A stretch of 64,000 nt of DNA from Agrostemma githago (taxonomy: Eukaryota; Streptophyta; Magnoliopsida; Caryophyllales; Caryophyllaceae): assembly GCA_958450325.1 (NCBI GenBank), contig OY288254.1, positions 32,621,577 to 32,685,576 on the forward strand, given 5' to 3'. This document shows, piece by piece, positions 30,798 to 42,052 of the stretch. Each line of letters begins with the position of its first letter. The first letter of the stretch is position 1. A program made the position numbers and the translations under genes. The notes under the pieces were generated by a model. It ran no database searches. It worked only from the letters and a program-made list of their open reading frames with translations, and was not told where the DNA came from.

Positions 30798-31165
30798 CAC
30801 TACTACAAAATACTTGGTTTCTTGACGCTTTAAATGTAGGTTCTCGACGCTTTAAAGTGACGCAAATTTATTTCTCGATGCTTTTGAAAAGCGTGGAGAT
30901 TTTGGGTGTTGGTAATTCTCGACGCATTTTTGTGTCGTCATTTGCGATGCTTTAAAGCGTTGAATATTTTATTCATGACGCTTTACTGCGTCACCACGTG
31001 AACACTAAAATATGCAACCTCGACGCTTTTATATGTCGAGGGATTTTTTTCCCGACCTAATTTTTTTCTAAGCGCCCGATTCTCTACTACTAAAAGCGTC
31101 AAGAAATAATAATATAAAATTCAACCATCGAGACTTTGACATCATAAAGGCGTCGAGAATGTGAT
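30798..31165 (+). repeat. Left subterminal repeat zone of inner CACTA
   Basis: At least nine copies of CTTGACGCTTTAA, CTCGACGCTTT and inverted AAAGCGTC/GGCGTCGAG between 30815 and 31165. A matching but shorter set (GATGCTTATAAAAG, AAAGCGTCTAG) lies at 51270-51330. Confidence 0.75.
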
Positions 31166-31390
31166 CATAAAGAATATATTAATAATATGTTTCGTTCCAA
31201 CATCTTACTCCTTGCGATTGTCTATTGAACAGCTAAATTAAAAAAAAAATACGAAATAGGCGCGCCACTTTCTTGTAAATGGTAACTAAATTTTATTAAT
31301 AACAAAACAATTAATTAGAGTCACAAGACATTATCTATCTTCGTTCCACACTATAGAGATACTTAACTATAAACTAAATTGGATACCCGA

Positions 31391-31582
31391 TCATAAAGCG
31401 ATTGGAATTAAGACACCGCTGCTCATGATGTTCCTCTCATCTATTTCAAGGCTCTTCATTGATAACCAAGCATAATTCCATTGTTTGGAGAACATACTTG
31501 TCTGTGCACCCATTCGAATCGACAACTTTTCAAAGATTTTATCAATCACAATACCCGGAATATTGCTGAAAAAATCCTCCAT
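31391..31582 (-). pseudogene. Captured F-box domain fragment
   Basis: The 63-codon frame MEDFFSNIPGIVIDKIFEKL, then IRMGAQTSMFSKQWNYAWLS, has the spacing of a plant F-box (I-P, V-I-D-K-I, L-S-I-R, T-S, S-K-W) as in FBD/LRR F-box proteins. F-box domains link targets to SCF ubiquitin ligases through SKP1. The LRR and FBD parts are absent, so this is a fragment. It lies just inside the inner CACTA subterminal zone. Confidence 0.65.
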
Positions 31583-32654
31583 TGGCTACTATAAGGAGAT
31601 AACAGTTAAGTCTCTCGATCTTGAAAGTGTACACTTGGGAGTTGGGATGAATTTGGTACCACAATCCTAAACAGAAAACATATTCAAATATGCACCCAGG
31701 ATGGTTATATATACACAGTCAATATTTAGAACAAGGCCACTTGGGGAACTGATAGACTATCTCCGTCATAAACCGGCAAATACATAACGAACAAATCAAT
31801 TGCCTTCAATGTTTATCTTTATATTTGACCCGTTGTAAAGTTTAAGATGGAACAATCAATAAGTCGATAAGAAGTACAGTAATAAATGAATGACAGCTGA
31901 ACACCGAAGGAAAAATAGGGGCAATATACAGTCGACATGATAGAGAGAATCGGAAAAATTGGAACTTACAATTATCGGAGACAAGTGATCAGTTGAAAAA
32001 AAGACGACCTACCACCTTGCTTTAATAACAGAGCACGAATCGCATATCAGAAAATAGATCGTCCATCAATAATGTTGCATTTCACACTAAGTTAAGGGTA
32101 TACTATTATCCTGAAATTGCTGGAACATGAAAGTAGGCTTTAATAAAACGGAGGATATGTGGGATTTTGATACATGAAAAAATCATGAGATTAATTTAAA
32201 AAAAATAAAGGACTTACAATCATCATCAGTAGTGATCCAACTTCCTTTCCTTTGAGAACAATGAGCATACTTTAATAATGAAGGAGGAGCTGAACAAGTT
32301 GTAGAAACACTCTCTATTTCCCATCTAAAGCTAATTTTAGATTCATTATTGCTTTCTGTATCCAAATATCCTGATTTTTTTGTTGCTGATTTGTTCCTAA
32401 AGTGCAGTACCTTCAACCATGCATAAAATTTGCCAATATTAATTACGGAGGTGGCATAGTTAATTAGGGAATAAAGGAGGAAGAGAGTTCGGGTATAGGG
32501 GAGGTGGCATTTACATTTGGTTACGGTGGGAGGAGTTGAGATTAAATACCAAGAGTCCTGGACTCTTAGCTTACACGGCTATACTTGAATTTTGGAGCAA
32601 GTAAATTAACTAAAAAACAAATCTATACAAAAACTTTGACTAATATATATGTGG
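31583..32654. other. Inner CACTA interior, unassigned
   Basis: AT-rich sequence. The minus frame 32183-32416 (78 codons, with WITTDDDCKSF near its end) has a splice-like surrounding but I do not recognise it. Nothing else can be named. Confidence 0.35.
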
Positions 32655-35070
32655 CGTACCTAGTTTGTTTCTGAGCCTGTGGCAATATAGTCATCTGACA
32701 CTGATAAACCTACAAAGTTCTGAAAACAAGGAAAAAAAACATAAATGAAACCTCCAAGGGGTTAGATCGTTATGCCACATATCCGATCATTTCACAGACA
32801 TGAAAATTAAAGCCTTAGAGGTGTTGAGTGATGTAGAAGGAATGCAGAGAACCAAACACGGAACAATAACAGAACATCAGGATCGGGTCATTATTGATGC
32901 AGATACCATTTCATTCGGACCAGAATCTCTCGGGAACTTAACACAGCGAACGTTTGCTTTTGTTTTGATGGTACCAATGCTTGTCCCCTATAATTCCAAC
33001 CCCATGTGAAGGAAACAAATCACCATTAGTCATGACATCAACTTGTTCAACAACAGAATTTAGATCAATGATTTTAGTTGCTTTCACAATCTATAAGGAG
33101 AGTCAACATCAGAAGACAGGATTATCGGTCTTAAACATGAAATGGAGGTCAAATAGATTGATGGGACAAAAGGCAAAATGCATAAGGAATGACAAAAAAA
33201 ACTTGTCCCGTCTATTTATTTGGGGTACTACTTGACCCGTTTAAACTTAAAACGGATATGGCTGTTTTAAGTGAGACAACTGCAAAACTTACTAGAGGAG
33301 AATTATAACTTCTTAGTTTATGCAAAACTTGTCCCGTCAATTCTTTTCTCTACTCAGTAGAATCCACACATGCAAACATCACAACGAATGGTATAAAATG
33401 GGTATTATGGGTCCCATGCACAAAGAGGAGAAATTCAACTTTATAAGTTCAAAGGAGGTTCAATTTAGACACCAATCAATTCTAGGAGTGCCTAAGTGGT
33501 TAATTAATAACTAACTCTCTCCTCTCTAATCAATGTGGCCAATGTGGTGCACTCACATGAGACATTTATATGGAGTTGGAGACATTCTCAACAAATGCAG
33601 AGATAGAATTGCCTGATTGATACTTGATGTGAGTTAGAAAGAACTCTGAACAAATGATTTGGTGATTGATAGCAGATCGAAATGAATGCAATAAAGTAAC
33701 GAAATCAGAATGGAAAAGTTGTCGTAAAGGATGATAGAACGTAACCAAGGATAGTGTGCTAAGTGAGATAGACCTATACCTCAACAAAGCGGGTGCTAAT
33801 TCAAACACTCGATTGAAATAGCGAGTATAGAGCTTGTAACGCGACTAACTCTAATACTTTGTCTTGTGAACTACAAAGACGGAAAGAAAAGCAAAGCTTA
33901 ACTCAGATTTGTTTGATGAAAGTTGAATGCTTTATTCATCAAGTGTTTGGCTATTTATAGCCAAGCAACACGTCCCAAATGAGGCTCCAACCAGAATAGT
34001 CAAGCCTCATTAAAGGATACAAACTACTAAGTGATAAAAACAAAGTAAATACATAGAACTAACATGACTAAATTCATCCTCTAGTTGTACTCCAAATCTG
34101 GTGCTTTTCTCTTGGTGTGCTTTGGCTGGTTGGAGGTGTGAATGAGTCTTATTCATGTATGAAAGCAATAACTCCAATTGCTTGTTATTTGAACTTGGAA
34201 ATCAGAATAGAGCAATGTGTGTTTCAGCTCTGTTATTCAGTCCAAGTAGGTGTTCACAAGAGCTAGTTTAACACTTGAAGAAGGCACACTACTAGACTTG
34301 AAGGAGGGACTAAGGGGCTTGAACTTGAACAATTTGGAGCTACTGTGAGCTCATTGAAATCCAGATTTGTTGTTGCATCTTCATTCGGATCAATACTCCA
34401 AAGCTTTACCGAACCGTCATCGCTTCCACTTGCTAGCAGTGTAGGATCAGCTGAAGAAAATCAACAGACCAGGCTCGTCTTTCATGCTCTTTGAGTTCCA
34501 TGAATACCTGACTTCTCGTTGTATCCCAAACATGAACATGAAAACGAGTAAAAATCATAATAAAACTGTATTCATGGCTGATAAGTCAAATGGAATGCAT
34601 TATGTGTGTGATTAATTAACCTGAACAACGCCTTCAAAGTTGCTCGAGGCAATCTGACTTTTGATGTAGCTATTCCAGCAAATAATGCTAAGCTGTGAAC
34701 GACTAGCCATTTCAACAACATGATAATGGATGTCACAATCTCCATTTAGAATGGTGTCACACTCAAACACTTTAATCTTTTTATTAACACCAGCTGTAGC
34801 GAAATATTCACCATCACAATCAAAACCGACAGAGCATACCAGGTTGGAAGCATTCAAGAGATCTCCTTGCTTCAAATCTGCCTTGACTATCAATTTAGTA
34901 AATGAAAAATATTTGCATAACCCGTCTAAAAAGGGGCTTATCCATCCACGGCCTCTTTTATTGCTATTGTCATCCCTCGTCGGTGAAATGCTAGCACTCC
35001 TTTCCGTTGCAACTCCAGATCCTCTACTATTACTACTAAGCTGAGAATTGCCACCCACTGGCATTACGGA
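32655..35070 (-). pseudogene. Captured SPA-type (SPA3/SPA4-like) WD40 gene fragment, several exons
   Basis: Minus-strand pieces appear in gene order. About 35070-34621 has GLCKYFSFTKLIVKADLKQG, NLVCSVGFDCDGEYFATAGV and SQLSIICWNSYIKSQIASSN, with a GTTAAT donor after Gln. About 34540-34390 has VWDTTRSQVFMELKEHERRA, WSVDF and, after a one-base loss, ADPTLLASGSDDGSVKLWSI. About 32985-32890 has TIKTKANVRCVKFPRDSG. About 32720-32655 has NFVGLSVSDDYIATGSETN. Together these follow the WD40 propeller of SPA proteins, which act with COP1 in light signalling. Introns remain, so the capture was at DNA level. The frameshift and missing kinase-like/coiled-coil part make it non-functional. The 1.3 kb gap at 33000-34330 may hold an unrelated insert (TATAAATA, minus, near 33950). 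Confidence 0.78.
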
Positions 35071-35197
35071 AACAATTTTTACAGTACATGTTGATATATT
35101 GTCAAGAGAAACATAATGATAACAAGATGATGATAATAAAATTAGGGTTAAGAAAAAAAAAACAGAATTGAAAAAGTCAAGCAAAGATGATAATAAC

Positions 35198-35535
35198 TTA
35201 AAGCGTCAAGAAACCCATGTAACCCATTTGGCCTACTCCAACAGGAGATACCTTCAAATGGCTGATATGTCTCCTCAACGTACTGCGAACCCAAACCGAT
35301 ATGTATATTCCAACCATCTTCTTGCTCACAATCTTCAAAAACCGTGCTTCACCTAATTTCAAACCTTCTTTGGAATCAAATCTACTGACAGTAGACGACT
35401 CCTCTGCTACGTCAATAATCATATCATCAGACGAGAAGTCTTCTTCTTCAGAAGCTGTTTTCGAGGGATAATCGGGTGAATAATCCTGCGGCCATCCATT
35501 CCGAAGGGCACTTAAGTTTGCAAAACTATGGCGAA
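35198..35535 (-). pseudogene. Captured inositol-polyphosphate 5-phosphatase exon
   Basis: The minus frame reads NGWPQDYSPDYPSKTASEEE, then GLKLGEARFLKIVSKKMVGI and YISVWVRSTLRRHISHLKVS, then PVGVGQMGYMG. The last parts match the catalytic core of plant type I 5-phosphatases, which remove the 5-phosphate from inositol phosphates or phosphoinositides. Homology stops after MGYMG, where these enzymes continue with NKGS. There the sequence becomes TTCTTGACGCTTTAA, the subterminal motif of the inner CACTA. The SPA fragment follows downstream on the same strand, so a read-through transcript would be chimeric. Confidence 0.78.
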
Positions 35536-36901
35536 ACTAAAGAAGTTAGTTGCACATACATAACAATAAAGTGTAAGTGATAACAATAAGGTATAACAAT
35601 AAAGTGCAAGTGAAAGATTAGTGAAAGATCAGATAGCTAACATTTCCGCAACCCTTTCCGTAACAGAAACATCACTTAGATATCAGAATCCAATAGCATA
35701 ATAAAGTATATACAGAACGTTCAGTTATCAGAATAACATAAATGATCAGATAGTTAAGATCAGAAAGATCAGTTGTGCAATACAATTATACAATACATAC
35801 CTGATGTGTTGCATTTCTACCAGGCCAGTTCAGTTCAGGATGGAATCTAAGATTTTATACAGTGTAGGCTGCACTACAGTTCGATACAAGGCCGCACTGT
35901 GGGTAAAACTACAGAAAGCTTTAATTTAGGCTTTAATTAGCTGCTCAGTTAATGTGAAACTACAGTTCAATGTAGGCTTTAATTAGCTGGTCAGTTAATG
36001 TGTTCCTCACAAGCTCAATTAACTAAATTTGTTGCTCAGATATCATCCAAAATAAACAATATATCATGTTCAATCTTCATGTTCATGTTCACCAACACAA
36101 TTGTCATGTTCATGTGCAAACAAAATCTTCATGTTCATATATATGCAAATATGCAAATCGAGTAGAAAAAGAAGAAACAAATACGACCACAAGAGCACGA
36201 CATCGACAATGCAAGACGACTCCAATAGTAATAACAAAGAAACAGCAACAACAAAACCATTGACCAGTAGCAGCAAAACGAAGAAGGGAAAAGAGTAGCA
36301 GCAGCGTAATACGAACAAAACAACAATTCGATACTCGATTAAATAAAGATTGAACGAACAATTCGATATTCGATACTCGATTAATACCTTTCTTCAACTC
36401 TGGCTACGATGCCATTGCCGGTGCTGAACCAGAACACAAAAATAAAAGAAAGAATGATGAAGAAAATAATGAAGAACTCGGTCAATTAAGGTTCCCGAGG
36501 AAAATTGCAAAAAAAAAATATCATGAGATTGAAGAAACTTACTAATTGATTGGGATATTGATGATCAACGAGAGATTAATCGATTAATTGATCGGGCAAT
36601 TGAGAGATTGAGAGGTTGGTTGATGTGAAATTGATCGGGAATAGGAAAGACGATTGAAAAGAGGAAGACAACAATTAGGTTTTAACTAAAATCCCCCTTT
36701 CCACTAACCAATAAAGCTACCTACAACAAAAATAAAAAGCTCTCCAACTACACTCTAACATCTTAGCGATATAAATGTCACTACATCACATATAAAGCTA
36801 TACACCACATAAAGTATGTAATTAAGGAAATTTGATTGATTACGTTGATTACGAAAATCACATGTTTTACATGGAAGATATCACATACAATATTTAATAT
36901 G
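35536..36901. other. Inner CACTA interior, unassigned
   Basis: No recognised gene. The CAACAA-rich stretch 36060-36400 gives low-complexity ORFs on both strands that I do not believe. Part may be 5' sequence of the captured phosphatase gene. Confidence 0.4.
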
Positions 36902-39516
36902 TGTGGACATGACGTAGGTCCACCCCGACGCGGCCACGCGCCGATTTTGGGTTAGGCGAATGCACCTCCATATGAGAAGGATCGAATTGAAATTTAAGTC
37001 GAAATGGAGTCGCCACCGAATTTTATGGTTATTCGGAACCATTCGAGCTCACTCTATATCGCCATGGTCCATACACAAAGTATGGCCCATTTCGGTTTGA
37101 GAGTTTATCGGGCTCGTCCCTTTGCATATCGATATAGATGCCGACTTGAGCGGTTAATCGTATATTGAATGACTCTCGTTGCCAATGGATTCGGGTATCC
37201 GGAAACCACGGTTCTGAGTAAGGGGTGAGGGTACGTGTTGGGAAGCCCACTAAGGACACCCAACCCCGCCCGCACTTAGCGGCCTCTACTAGGACATCGT
37301 TTGACATTTTAATATGCGCGTTAGTGATTCGGTGAAATGTTATGCAAACAGCGTTTTAGCTAAGCATGCGAATTAAATGTGAGCTACGTCAATTTAATGC
37401 ATCTAATTTATTGTCGAAGTGATTTAGCATGCGAGGGTTCATTCAAAAACGGTAAAACGCAAATAAATAAAGCAAAGCGAAATAAATCGGTTACAAGTTA
37501 CACGGGCGGAATACAACCCGGAATTCAAAATACGGCGTACAATAAAATAGAACAATTGAAATATACAGTTGAAATGGCGAGCAATAATTATAAACGGACC
37601 CGTGTATAAACTAGACCGTGAATTTGTGTAGGTGGACGAACTTTAATTAGTTACACATTATATTGCATATTAATCAAAGGACGGAGGTTCGAGACCTAGA
37701 CGTGGTGCTAGCCCGATCTCGAACCTCGATGCCTTGTCCCGACTTATCACCTCGAGAAATTGAGTCTAAATTAATTTTACATCGGATACGACTAAAGAGT
37801 CATCGACATAAAATTAATAATGTGAGACCGTCGATCAAAATCGTTTAAATGAAGTGATATGCATGAATTTTGGAAAGGCTACGTGATTAACTTTACACGT
37901 GTCGACTAAGTCGCTTTTAAAAAGACGAGGCTCGAATGATAAAAAAGAACTCTCGGTTTCTGGGCTGCAGGACCCACTCGGTCGAGTCATGGCTGGACTC
38001 GGCCGAGTGCGTCCTGGAAGACGCTACTGCCCGTAATTTAGGGTGCTACTCGATCGAGTAGCAGGTGTACTCGGTCGAGTGACACCTGTACGAGTTGTGA
38101 CTCGTTTGTTTTAATGTGTTTTAAATCGATGATTGGCCGAGTCAAATAAAAGTATTGACGGATTTAGATTTAACTCGGTTTGTCGGTATTATAATCATGT
38201 CTTATATGATTATAATACCGTTATCGGAATTTTGTAAAAAAGGTTATTGTTAGATAAAAAATTTGATTAGTGACGGAATTGCGCCCCTCTACGTCACGAC
38301 GTCGATATTAATCCTTATGGATTATGTGACGTCGGTTTTCGTGTCAACGGGTTCCATACTAATTGGAAATGGGATTAAATGCGTTCAACTATGACTTTAG
38401 GTTGATTACCATAGTCCAACGCATTCGAAACCGAATTTTCATACTAAGATGTATTTACGCGATATTATGACGATAATGATGATAACGAAAAGATGATACA
38501 AAAATGAAGATGCGAAAGTACGACAATATTAATGCTAGTGTTACTGTTATGATTACGATTATAAATACGATACGAAAATACGATAAATAAAATGGAAATG
38601 AGACTAGAAAAAGAGATCGAGATGGGGTTTAGGACACCCTCAACATACATGCTTAGTAAGGACCTCGGAAATGGACTCGTAATAGCGGCACGGGCTTGGG
38701 AGTATCGAGGATGTATGCGAGTTATGGTGTGTATATGTGTGTGTGTATGCTTCGCCGGTTCTCCGAGGGACGAGGGGCTCGGGTTTGATATGTTTTGCCT
38801 AGGATTGCTAGGGTCGTAGTATTGTGTGTATGGGATGAATATGCATGCAAAAAGTTGTAAAGGTTGTAAGAGTTGTGTGGTTGCAAAAAGTTGTTCCAAA
38901 GTGTGTTGATAGTTGTCTTCCGAAGTGTCTGTTGTGCATGGGGGTCATGGGGTATTTATAGGGAGCCCCGACCCTGGGTCACTCGACCGAGTGGCGTGGG
39001 TGCACTCGGTCGAGTGCCCTCGTGAATGAACCTGGACTGGTTCAGAGAGGCTCCACTCGATCGAGTGGTCAATCCACTCGACCGAGTGGATCAATCAAGC
39101 CGCAAAATTTAAGGCTTGATTAGCCTTAATTTGATTGTGATTGATTTTAATTGATTGTGGGTTGATTTGGATTGTTTTTTGGCTGATTTTGAATCTGGTG
39201 CAAGTTTCGAGAATGCACCCGGTCGTTTTTTGTGTCGGGTTTGTCTTGACCGGGTTTTGACCCGGTCGCTAAAAGACGGGAATTATTTTTTGCGTCAGTT
39301 TTGGCCCAAATTAGTCTTGTTTGACTCGGAACGACCCACTGGGCCTGAATTTGAGGTCTGTTTTGTGAGATTTTTACTCCACTAAAAGTCCATGTCGGAT
39401 ATTATTGATTCTGAGCCCAAGTCCGAGTATACTAAGTCACGTTTGCGTCCGATCATCATCGGGTATTTTTTGGAAACTGCCATAGATACCTGGCGGTCAA
39501 ATTTTGGGTGTCTACA
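36902..39516 (-). repeat. 3' LTR of the Ogre-like element (2615 bp)
   Basis: It contains a TATAAATA box at 38953-38960 (minus) with an upstream palindrome array. A second group of CTCGRYCGAG palindromes lies at 37975-38095, in the transcribed part. Confidence 0.92.
38953..39092 (-). promoter_or_regulatory. U3 promoter of the Ogre-like 3' LTR: TATA box and four palindromes
   Basis: TATAAATA at 38953-38960 (minus). Upstream palindromes: CACTCGACCGAGTG 38980-38993, GCACTCGGTCGAGTGC 39002-39017, CCACTCGATCGAGTGG 39053-39068 (perfect 16-mer) and CCACTCGACCGAGTGG 39074-39089. Centre-to-centre distances are about 23, 51 and 21 bp, close to whole helical turns. Confidence 0.6.
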
Positions 39517-39531
39517 GAGCCCCCACTCTGA
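39517..39531 (-). other. Polypurine tract of the Ogre-like element
   Basis: Minus strand CAGAGTGGGGGCTC directly before the LTR start TGTAGACACC. Confidence 0.75.
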
Positions 39532-40058
39532 CTGAGGCTTGGACAAGGCGAAAGTCAGAGTAGCTACCAAGTCAATTAAGACCTGGTAGGCTTCCGTTCG
39601 GGTCGTTTATAGTCCATTAGACTCGCGTGAAGGGCTCGCCAGCCATAAGTTAGAAATCATACCTGAGCTGATGATAATAACTCCGTGGGGAATCAGACTT
39701 GTAGCATAAGTCCTGGGTGCGCCTATATGTGGGCTCATCCCGTACCATTCCGGGGAAAATGCCGCCTTGGGCTTCCGCTGGGGAGATTTAGAGGGTTGCA
39801 TGTCCCTGTTTGAGTCGTACCTGTAAAAATCACATAAAATGTATGCGACACGTAGGTAGTAAAATGACTCGTGCTGGGGAAAATGATTTTTGAAATTTTT
39901 GAAAGTTTTGAAATTTTTGAATTTTTGTGAATTTTTGACAGACTGCTCGGGATGACCAAATTCCTCTGTCCGTGAGGAAGAATCATGGGTCGGGCCTGTA
40001 TGTTCTAGGCCCGCGTGGGCCAAGGAGGCACAGCTGCAGGGGGTGCTCCAGGGCTTTG
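39532..40058 (+). other. Spacer between 3' LTR and antisense gene
   Basis: No coding homology. It presumably holds upstream control sequence of the antisense gene. Confidence 0.4.
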
Positions 40059-40060
40059 AT

Positions 40061-40070
40061 GTTATAAATA
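40061..40070 (+). promoter_or_regulatory. TATA box of the antisense gene
   Basis: TTATAAATACATC at about 40061-40073, less than 30 bp before the first ATG (40090) and about 100 bp before the ATG at 40162. It is oriented for plus-strand transcription, against the element. If transcription starts some 30 bp downstream of the box, the second ATG is the more likely start. Confidence 0.5.
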
Positions 40071-40089
40071 CATCACCCTGGTTTCTCTT

Positions 40090-41980
40090 TTGTCACAATT
40101 CTCAAAAAGCTTCCTCTTCTCTTTTAAAAGAAAACTTTTTATTCCTCTCAAGAAACTTAGCATGGGTATCGACCGTCTGATCAACATGCTGCAAGATTGG
40201 TCACACCGTTTTAGAGATGCGAGCAAGGTAGTTCTGAGGCAGTCTGGTATATTCCAACTGTTCACGTTTCGTCAGTTGCACGTGAACCGTCCCTTCCTTG
40301 ATGCCTGTCTGACCTTCTGGGATGACACCTATCACGTCTTCGCTTTTCCTCGGGGCGAAATCTGTCCCCTCCCCGAGGAAATCGGTGCCATAGGAGGGTG
40401 GAACCCGTTGCTCCGCCCTGCTGTCCCTTTCTCCGTTCGGGACCCTAGGAGGAAACTACGGGAATTTTTGGGGCTTTCCCATGCTGAAGTATCCCGCATG
40501 CTCGAAGGGGATACCGTTTCTCTGCTTGCCTTAGCTGAGAAGTTCATGAACCCGTATGACATCCGGGTTACGCCCATTCATAGCCGTAGGGCGTTTGCCT
40601 TCTGTATGCTGCACGTGTACACCTTTGAAGGCCATATGGACCTGCTGTCTTGCATGGGTAGCGTTCGTCTTCTCGTTGTTGCTGATCTCATGGAGACGGA
40701 GTGTAGTCCCGCATCGTTGATTACGGGGGAAATCATTCAGGGTTTAGACAACCGGAAGAGGGATGAGTCAGCCCGTTTCACGGGGAGCACCCGTCTACTG
40801 CAGGTATATCGCTTTTTCCTCTTTTTTTCGATCTTCGATTTTTTTTTTATTTTTTTTTTGATCTTCGGTTTTTTTTTTTTCCGCGATATATTGCTACAGG
40901 GGGGCACTCGACCGAGTCGTCCTGGCACTCGATCGAGTGCCCTCGTAGAGGAGCATTCTGCCGCGTTTTAGGGGTGTTACTCGATCGAGTGCCCTTATGC
41001 GGATGCCTGAATTCGTCCGAAATTTCATAAGCGTTACTTTTTTTCAGCTCTGGCTATTTGAAAGGTTGTCCAAGATCGAGCCTCCTCCCAACCCGAGTGA
41101 ATATTGGTTCAACCAGGTGACGACGAGGAGACGGCCCACCGATTCATCTTGCCTCGTCACTCAGAAATATTGGGAGGAAGAACTAACGTTCCATCGTGGT
41201 CCGCTGATACGATGGGTGGTTTTATGGTGGCCTATTTATTCCTAGACGGGTTTGGCACCTGACGACAAGGCACGTTACCAGGTGATTCTGTCCTTTAGCC
41301 ACACAGTTCACCTCTATCCTGACCGCATACTCAGGCAGTATGGGCGGACACAGCGCATCCCGGAGAATGAGGCGGTTGTGAGTGCACCTACCCAACTGAC
41401 CGACATTTTGTGTGACACCTGGATTCAGAGATGGTATACTAGAGTTACTTGGTCCGTTCCCAAGCCGCTTCATTCTGCCTGGGTGTCTTATTCCTACGAA
41501 AAGTGGACCAAAGCCGAGACTGCCGAAGCTCGTGCTGCTCTGAAGATCGACGAGGCCTTCGACCTGCTTAGGCGAGAAAAAGTCAAAGACAATCGGGATT
41601 TTTTTGCTGAAGGGGAGACTCAAACTCCCATAGTCCGTCTGAGGCCAAGTCAGAGAAGAAGAACTAGGACTCGAGCTAGGGGGTCCAATGCTAGAGGTGT
41701 TCAGGGGGAGGTGAGCCCCCAGACCGATTTGGAGAGGAGACTAGGGTCGAGACTTTCAGCCCAGGACCGACTTGGTCCTAAGGATAGGTTGCCGGAGCAT
41801 GTACGGGCTCGACTTGGGCCCGTGACTATAGCTGAAGATCCTATGTCGAAGAAGAGGATTTGGGTTAAGGAAGTTCCCGTTGTCATTCGGGAACGCCCGC
41901 CCCCGCCGCCGCCCCGACGTCCACGGGCTCCTCAAGACCCGAAAGACAAAGGCAAGGGCAAGATGCCCGGATATGACTAG
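40090..41980 (+). pseudogene. Antisense plant-mobile-domain-like (PMD/DUF7745-type) gene, two exons
   Basis: Exon 1 is 40090-40803 (238 codons; an inner ATG at 40162 gives MGIDRLINMLQDW). Exon 2 is 41048-41980 (311 codons). The intron 40804-41047 starts GTATAT, is T-rich and ends TTTTTTTCAG; phase 0 is kept and joins LLQ to LWLFERL. Exon 1 has FLDACLTFWDDTYHVFAFPR and GEICPLPEEIGAIGGW. Exon 2 has YPDRILRQYGRTQRIPENEA and a basic, Pro-rich tail. This pattern is that of plant mobile domain (PMD-like) proteins found as antisense ORFs in Tat-lineage elements. Function is unknown. One in-frame TAG at 41243-41245 breaks exon 2. The stop codon lies about 70 bp from that of the RT frame, tail to tail. 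Confidence 0.7.
40804..41047 (+). other. Intron of the antisense gene, with CG palindromes
   Basis: GT and AG ends, long poly-T runs, and three CTCGRYCGAG palindromes (about 40905-41000), the same motif as in the LTR promoter. Confidence 0.6.
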
Positions 41981-42052
41981 TCTCTCTTTTATTATTATTT
42001 GAAATATTATTACTATTTTTGTAGTGTTTTTTTTTGTGGCTTTTGTGGCTTT

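Noticed and set aside
33560..34070. Solo copia LTR in the SPA fragment (TATAAATA near 33950, TGTTAG start near 34065 on minus)
   Set aside because: No convincing second end or target duplication; it may be intron sequence, so it is only mentioned.
34612..35535. Working SPA or inositol 5-phosphatase gene
   Set aside because: Only parts of each are present, a one-base loss breaks the SPA frame, and the phosphatase stops in the middle of its catalytic domain; all lies inside CACTA ends.
40804..40971. Continuation of the antisense ORF with a run of Phe and Ile residues
   Set aside because: It is translation of the T-rich intron; the GT at 40804 and AG at 41046-41047 keep phase and give a better protein.
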